Assembly: GCF_026213295.1 (NCBI RefSeq)
Contig: NC_079427.1
Coordinates: 32,305,200 to 32,369,199 of the forward strand
Direction of reading: 5' to 3'
DNA from: Gadus chalcogrammus
Taxonomy: Eukaryota > Chordata > Actinopteri > Gadiformes > Gadidae
Length of the DNA stretch: 64,000 nucleotides
The translations under genes were made by a program, and so were the position numbers. Below are positions 57,647-64,000 of this stretch, piece by piece. Each line of letters opens with the position of its first letter. Position 1 is the first letter of the stretch. Below the pieces are notes generated by a model. The model had not been told where the DNA came from and did not search any database. It saw only the letters and a list, made by a program, of their open reading frames with translations.

Positions 57647-58914
57647 GTCAAACATCCCCAGGTTAGGCAGTACCCATGGGTTAAGGTGTCACGTGAGTGC
57701 AGCCAGGCTGGATAGGGTTTACATGTCACAAGGTTAGGCCGCTTCCGGACATTGACTTCTGTCAGAAATGTGAGACTTTCTGGGGAATTTGGAGAGGAAG
57801 GAAGAGGGAATTTGAGTCCCTAAGTCAGTGGTGGGAAGTGGGTAAGGCACATATACAAATTTTCTGTCAGCAATACACAAGTCATTCCATAGTGATAGTC
57901 AAAAGGGTAATTCGGGATCTAGAGGAAGAGATCAGGGGTTTGGAGAACAGTCTGCTCACTCACAGCAGCACGGACAGTGACAGGCTTCAACAAACAAAAG
58001 TTAAAGGCGCTTTGGTCAGGTCAAGGTTTACCAGTGTTAGAGACATGGATGCTCCCACCTCTTTCTTTTTTAACCTGGAGAAGTCCGTCTCTCGGACCAA
58101 ACAAATGGTCTGTCTCCGCCTCCCTGATGGTACGGTAACGACTGTACTCAAGAACTGGAAACCAGTGGCCTTGTTATGCACGGACTACAAACTTTTTTCC
58201 AAAGTGCTTGCCAACAGGCTTAAAGATTTTCTGGAACTAATAATCCACAGGGACCAGTCATATTGTGTATCAGACAGATCTATTATGGACAATATCTTTC
58301 TTATGAGAGACTTACTTGATGTTTGTAAATTGTACAGTATTGATGTTGGTATTATTTCATTAGATCAAGAGAAAGCGTTTGATAGGGTTGACCATGGTTT
58401 TCTTTTTTCCACTTTAAGAGCTTTTGGTTTTGGAGAAGGTTTTGTGGCACTGCTGTGTTTGTTATATAAGGAAGCTTTTTGTTTGGTGAAAGTGGGTGGT
58501 GGGCTGAGCTGTCCAGTACAGGTTCAGAGAGGCATTAGACAGGGATGTCCTATCTCTGGACAGCTATACTCTTTGGCTATTGAGCCTCTTCTGAATAGGT
58601 TAAGATCCAGGCTGTCAGGGCTTATGTTACCAGGGTTGCCTCAGCGGCACTTGTTGGTGGTGTCGGCTTATGCTGATGACATCAATGTAATTGTCAGAGA
58701 TGAGAGAGATATCGTGTTCCTGGGTGATAGTCTTGAGATATATGGAAGGGCATCTTCAGCAAAAGTGAACTGGGGGAAAAGTCAAGCTTTGCAGGTTGGT
58801 CAGTGGGCAGACAAGGTAATGCCAAAGTTACCAGGAAACCTCAGCTGGGGAAAGCAGGGCATGAAAGTTTTGGGTGTTTTTTTGGGAACAGAGTTTCAGA
58901 GGAAGAACTGGTAG
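57647..58914 (+). pseudogene. Tx1 LINE endonuclease end and reverse transcriptase
   Basis: The endonuclease C-terminus (ARLDRVYMS near 57700) is followed by the linker and RT with CTDYKLFSKVLANRLKDF, QEKAFDRVDHG, RGIRQGCPISGQLYSLAIEP and the catalytic AYADD (near 58670-58684). About 200 residues between VTTV and LKNWKPVALL are deleted. The frame ends in TAG at 58912-58914, beyond which the same frame continues, so this is a nonsense mutation. Confidence 0.88.
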
Positions 58915-60450
58915 GGTGTTATGGAGAGAGTGTGTACCAGACTGTCTAAATGGAAATGGTTGCTACCTCAGCTTTCCTACAGGTGGAGGGTTCTGATTGT
59001 CAATAACTTGGTTGCCTCGACCCTTTGGCACAGGCTGATAGTTTTACCTCCACCAAGGGGCCAGATCGAAGGAATTCAGAGGGCAGCTGTGGACTTCTTC
59101 TGGTCAGGGCTACACTGGCTGAGATCAGCGATACTGTACCTGCCGGTGCAGGAAGGAGGACAAGGTCTGGTGGACATTGCAGCACGCATCACAGCCTTCA
59201 GGCTGCAGACCGTTCAAAGATTGCTTTACAGGTTTGGCCAGCCATGGATGGATACTGCCTGTTTGCTGCTGAGGAGGGCTGGATGTTTGGGGTATGATAA
59301 ACACTTGTTCCTGCTTTGGCCCCAGTCCACGGATCTAACTGGGCTGACACCTTTTTACCAGTCTGTGGTACAGGCGTGGCAGGTTTTTACATACCATCGG
59401 GAAGCCGTAATGACACCAGGGATGTGGCTTTTTGAGGAGCTCCTGTTTGGGAACAATTTCATTACTTCTCAGGTTCTGTGTTCTGTCAGCCTGAGGTCCA
59501 GACTGAGAGAGGCTGGCTGTGTTAAGTTCGGTCATCTTATGAAGACCTCCATCCCTCATCTGGCTGAACGGACGAACATCATACCTAATAGACTGCTGTG
59601 CAGGTTGGTGGAGGAGGTTTGTGCTTCCCTGCCAGAAGTCCTCAGAGCGTCCGCTGAAGACCGCACGATATCTGATCAATGGGATGATGAGAATGAGTAT
59701 GTCTTTCCTTCCCTGACTGTCTCTCCTGCTGTGGGACAGTGGCAGGATGAGGAGGACATCCTGCTGTCTCTAAAGACCCCAGAGTTGGGAGACTTTGAGT
59801 CTCTGGAGAAAAAAGCGAAGTATCATATCAGCGTGAAGGTTGCAAACTTACGCCCCCTGGTGGGGTTGAAAGGTGTCGAAGTGTACCGAGTTTTTTGGCA
59901 ATGGATCATCCCCGAGGGGCTGTTGGCGGTCCCTGTACAAACCCCCTGTCGACAAAAGGACAGGCGACCTCCAGTGGAGGATTGTACATGGGGCCATAGC
60001 TACATACAGGTATCTGGTGCACCTCGATCCTGGTACAGGGGACGGCTGTCCTTTCTGCTCACAGACAGAAACAACATACCATCTATTTATTCAGTGTTCC
60101 AGACTGGCTAGACTATTTAGACAATTGAAGTCATGGTTTCAGGGCTTAGGAGAAATTTTTTATTTTTGTCTTTTTATCTATGGTCCACACTACTCGGCAA
60201 AGAAAAGAATGCACACACTCGTATAAATTTCATGTCAGGTCTGGCCAAATTAGCTATTTGGAAAACAAGGAAAAATCGTGTGAGGGGTGCAGGGTCAGAG
60301 GACGTGGTTATGATGCTGACCGGGCTGCTGGCAGCTCGGCTCAGGGTGGGGTTTGAGTTTTACAGACTGACAAAAAAGACAGAAGTCTTTGTGAACATTT
60401 CGGGTGTGCGAATGTGCTGTGTTCAGTCAGAGAGAACGCTTTGTTTCTAA
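58915..60450 (+). pseudogene. Tx1 LINE ORF2 C-terminal region
   Basis: It continues in the RT frame to about 59885, then shifts to the 59873-60226 frame and again near 60215 to 60133-60450. It contains SRLSKWKWLLPQLSYRWRVL-type thumb sequence (near 58930), an acidic stretch, and a zinc-binding C-terminal motif with GDLQWRIVHGA and CPFCSQTETTYHLFIQC. The stop at 60448 is 138 bases before the TC array, leaving a short 3' UTR. Confidence 0.85.
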
Positions 60451-60586
60451 ATTTCTGATCTATTTCCCTTAGTTTTTCTGGTTTGAGTTTTTGTATGAAT
60501 TTGCTTTGATGTAATTTTGTTTGATAATAGCGAAACTTAAGCTGTAAACAGAATGAACTAGGAATAAAGATCCTTTTAAAATCAAA

Positions 60587-62183
60587 TCTCTCTCTCTCTC
60601 TCATTCTCTCTCCAGCAACCTAAATACCTACCTCTCTCTCTCTTTCTCCAGCTACCTACCTACCTCTCTTTCTCCAGCAACCTACCTACCTCTCTCTCTC
60701 TCTCTCTCTCCAGCAACCTACCTACCTCTCTCTCTCTTTATCCAGCTACCTACCTACCTACCTCTCTCTCTTTCTCCAGCAACCTACATCTCTCTCTCTC
60801 TTTCTCCAGCAACCTACCTACCTACCGCTCTCTCTCCAGCAACCTACCTACCTACAGCTCTCTCTCCAGCAACCTACCTACATACCGCTCTCTCCAGCAA
60901 CCTACCTACCTACCGCTCTCTCTCCAGCAACCTACCTACCTACCGCTCTGTCACCAGCAACCTACCTACCTACCTCTCTCTCTCTCCAGCAACCTAAATA
61001 CCTACCTCTCCATCTCTCTCTCACTCTCTCCAACTCCTACCTCTCTTTCTCCTGCAACCTACCTACCTCTCTCTCTTTCTCCAGCAACCTACCTACCTCT
61101 CTCTTTCTCCAACAACCTAACATACCTCTCTCTCTCTCTCTCCAGCAACCTACGTACCTCTCTCTCTTTATCCAGCAACCTACCTACCTCTCTCTCTCCC
61201 CCAACCTACCTACCTACCTCTCCTCCCTCTCTCTCTTTCTCTCTCTCGCTACCCACCTATCTCTCTCTCCAGCAACCTACCTACCTACCTCTTTCCCTCC
61301 AGCAACCTACCTACCTACCGCTCTCTCTCTCTCTCTTTCTCCAACAACCTAAATACCTACCTCTCTCTCTCTTTCTCCAACAACCTAAATACCTACCCCT
61401 TTCTCCAGCAACCTACCTACCTACCACTCACTCTCCCGCGACCTACCTACCTACCGCTCTCTCTCTCGCAACCTACTTACCTACCGCTCTCTCTACAGCA
61501 ACCTACCTACCTCTCTCTCTCTTTCTCCAGCAACCTACCTAACTACCTCTCTCTTTCTCCAACAACCTAACCTACCTCTCTCTCTCTCCAGCAACCTACC
61601 TACCTACCTCTCTTTTTCCAGCAACCTACCTCTCTCTCTCTCTCTCTCTCCAGCTACATAAATACCTACCTACCCAACCATACCTCTCTCTCCCTCTCTC
61701 TCTCACTCCAGCTACCTACCTACCTCTCTCTCCAGCTACCTACCTACCTATCTCTCACTAGCTACCTACCTATCTCTCTCTCTCCAGCAACCTACCTACC
61801 TACCGCTCACTCTCCCGCAACCTACCTACCGCTCTCTCTCCAGCAACCTACCTACCGCTCTCTCTCCAGCAACCTACCTACCTACCTCTCTCTCTTTCTC
61901 CAGCTACCTACCTACCTCTCTCTCTTTCTCCAGCAACCTACCTACCTACCTCTCTCTTTCTCCAACAACCTAACCTACCTCTCTCTCTCTCTCTCTCCAG
62001 CAACCTACCTACCATTCGCTCTCTTTCTCCAGCAACCTACCTACCTCTCTCTCTCTCTCCAGCTACATAAACACCTACCTACCCAACGATACCTCTCTCT
62101 CTCTCCCTCTCTTTCTCTCTCTCTCTCTCCAGCTACCTCTCTCTCTCCAGCTACCTACCTACCTCTCTCTCCAGCTACCTACC

Positions 62184-62217
<34 letters not shown>

Positions 62218-62262
62218 GCTACCTACCTACCTACCTACCTCTCTCTCTCTCTCACCAGCAAC
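60587..62262. repeat. complex TC / CCAGCAACCTACC satellite array, right block
   Basis: Dozens of irregular units alternating CTCTCTCTC runs with CCAGCAACCTACCTACC and close variants (AAATACCTACC, CTACCTACCG). The same unit types occur in 44524-45475. It continues at 63908 after a hAT insertion. Confidence 0.95.
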
Positions 62263-63907
62263 CAGGGCTGTAGTGGTCAAATTAGAGGTGGGTAAACTGA
62301 ATTTTTTGATCAGACCGACCTCGACACAACGCAACGCAACGCAAAGTGTTGCGACTCTGTAAGGCTAGCCTGGCTATATTCCATTATGTTATCAATTAAA
62401 GTCATATTAAATCAATCAATGACAGTCAATGAATGTGTTTGTAGTTTATTCAAGTTATTCAAATTTCAACAGTAAAGAAAAGTATGTGTAGATTAAGAAC
62501 TATCTATCTATGGCATGTGTGTATGTGTGTGTATTAGTATGCATGCTTTTCACAGTAGTACCCAGAGGGCCTCCTTGTCCTCCACGTCAGGTCCTGCCTT
62601 GCAGGGGCGTGTTCTGGAGTTCATGGCTCCCCTGTGCTTCACCAGCCAGGACTTCACATACGTGTTGGATTGAACTTTGTGGTGGCTGAGTGGTGGGCCA
62701 TTCAGTTGAATAAACATCAAGGACGACACTGTGACCAAGTGCAGACTGCATCTCAGGGGGCACACTATGATGTTCATTAAGCTGAACCCCCTCTCACACT
62801 CAGCAGTGCTAACTGGAATGAGATGGTCGATATTCAGGAGTGGTGCAAGGTTTTCTGGAATGATGCTTGAGTTATCCTTAAAATCCCTATAGTCTTCAAG
62901 AATTTTTCTGTCATCAAGTCTAAACCTTTGGGCAAGTTGTTTCAACTTGGATTCCCCTTACTGCTCCTCTAGGGAACAGGCCAGTTTGGTGGGAAAATAA
63001 CTTTAAAGAAAATAAATAATAAAATAAAAATATTTATAATATATAAAATACAAATATTTATAAATATTTATTTTTTTATTGGTTTAACTGCCAACCGCCC
63101 GAATTTAATTAAAATATATATTTTTGTCGCGTCATCCGCCCGATCCACGGTTCAGCCGCGGAGCCCACGGCTGCAACCGCCAACCTCGCATCTCCAAATT
63201 GAGGCTTTAACATAGCGACCAAGCTATAGCGAAGTTGATACGCCGAAACCGGAGTTTAATATGGATAGTAAAACTCTGAATGACTTTCACTCATTTTGAC
63301 GTGGGCAGTACACGGATAGCATGACTACGCATTGGCCAATCTGAATGCTCGTAGTCACTTAATAGTTCGTCAAGTAAAATTGATTTATAAATCACAAAAA
63401 CAACTCATGTGAATTGATCATCTTCAGTCTTACTTTGTACTTGAGGCCTTTTTCGGGCATCTGTTGGAGTGGGAGCACTCGAAGGTCTCTTCAAAAATCG
63501 CCTGATATCCATGGCTAATTAATGACAGGTAGGCAGGCATGATAATCCACAACGCGCAGGGCCATGTGTTTACATACTTCCTGTTTACATATTTTCCTGG
63601 ATCCTGATTGGTGTCGCTGCCGCAGCCGCAAGGCACTGATTGGAGGGTCACAGACCATAATAGCATAGGCCTAGCGCAGATGAAAATGATTCAGATTACA
63701 GCGTTTGTTTGTTCAACAATATGAAACCTAGTCTTAGGTGTTTTAAAATGATGCTGAATTTATTTCCGATTATTCCAACGGCAGAATACAAGGCACAGGG
63801 AACTTAGAGGTGCGTAAACGCTATTTAGAGGTGCGTAAACGCTATTTCCTAAATTCCAGAGGTGCGTAAACGGTGTTTACGTGCGTTTACCCTCCACTAC
63901 AGCCCTG
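62263..63907 (-). mobile_element. hAT transposon inserted in the satellite
   Basis: Starts CAGGGCTGTAGTGG, ends with the inverse of CAGGGCTGTAGTGG. CCAGCAAC lies on both sides (62255-62262, 63908-63915), though that octamer is also a satellite unit. AGAGGTGCGTAAAC is repeated three times near the right end. It encodes a transposase C-terminus on the minus strand. Confidence 0.88.
62550..62945 (-). pseudogene. hAT transposase C-terminal dimerisation domain (KIAA1586/ZBED-like)
   Basis: 131 residues with the hAT dimerisation motif IPVSTAECERGFSLMNII, then SSLMFIQLNGPPL and a WL-x-KHR tail. This is the C-terminal domain of transposases related to the domesticated KIAA1586 and ZBED-type genes. 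The catalytic core and zinc finger are not in the element, so it is a non-autonomous deletion derivative. The frame itself is open. Confidence 0.8.
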
Positions 63908-64000
63908 CCAGCAACCTAAATACCTACATCTCTCTCTATCCCTCTCTTTCTCCAACAACCAAAATAACTACCTCTCTCTCTCTCTCCCGCAACCTACCTA
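63908..64000. repeat. continuation of the satellite array
   Basis: CCAGCAACCTAAATACC and CTCTCTC units resume directly after the hAT and run off the window. Confidence 0.93.

Overview
The window is a piece of teleost fish chromosome made almost entirely of transposable elements and simple repeats. The evidence is eukaryotic: GT/AG splice sites, long dinucleotide arrays, and a mix of element families (DIRS, BEL/Pao, Ty3/gypsy chromovirus, Gmr1-type gypsy, Tx1- and L1-like LINEs, pogo/Tigger, many hATs) that together point to a ray-finned fish. I cannot name the species. I see no certain host gene. The only multi-exon gene lies on the minus strand between about 53.8 and 47.0 kb and may itself belong to a DNA transposon.

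Layout. 0-4.3 kb: a Ty3/gypsy element on the minus strand, nearly intact except for one in-frame TAG in the protease, inserted in an L1-like LINE remnant (about 4.3-6.07 kb, minus). 6.07-17.02 kb: a 5'-truncated DIRS element (DIRS-1, minus) opened by later insertions, namely one TTAA-flanked DNA transposon (6.46-8.27 kb) and a BEL/Pao remnant (8.6-14.2 kb) that contains an inverted second copy of the TTAA element and a hAT fragment. 17.80-23.48 kb: a nearly complete DIRS element (DIRS-2, minus) with gag, RT/RNase H and tyrosine recombinase, sitting inside an older fold-back repeat. 23.5-29.4 kb: non-coding sequence with a hAT MITE, a (GA)64 array, a 397-bp near-perfect palindrome and a GT array. 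29.43-31.15 kb: a pogo/Tigger-like transposon with a transposase broken by one frameshift.

32.1-40.8 kb is a four-level nest: a LINE open reading frame is split by a TIR transposon (3-bp duplication CAG), which is split by a hAT (duplication ATCTAGAC), which is split by a chromodomain gypsy element (duplication GATTG). 41.1-42.9 kb is a second BEL/Pao gag (plus) with three stops. 43.31-44.18 kb is a second copy of the hAT MITE seen at 24.78 kb.

44.5-64 kb: CT/ACCT-rich satellite arrays bracket a Tx1-clade LINE (plus, 45.48-60.59 kb). Its two ends abut TC repeat, as expected of the TC-targeting members of that clade. The LINE is opened by an 8-kb block (about 45.78-53.95 kb) carrying the spliced zinc-finger gene, a Gmr1-type gypsy element with integrase upstream of RT (47.97-52.70 kb) and a hAT MITE (52.86-53.17 kb). 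It is opened again by a hAT-like element in the endonuclease domain (55.19-57.64 kb). A further hAT (62.26-63.91 kb) is inserted in the second satellite array. Many junctions keep perfect target-site duplications, so the order of insertion can be read directly.
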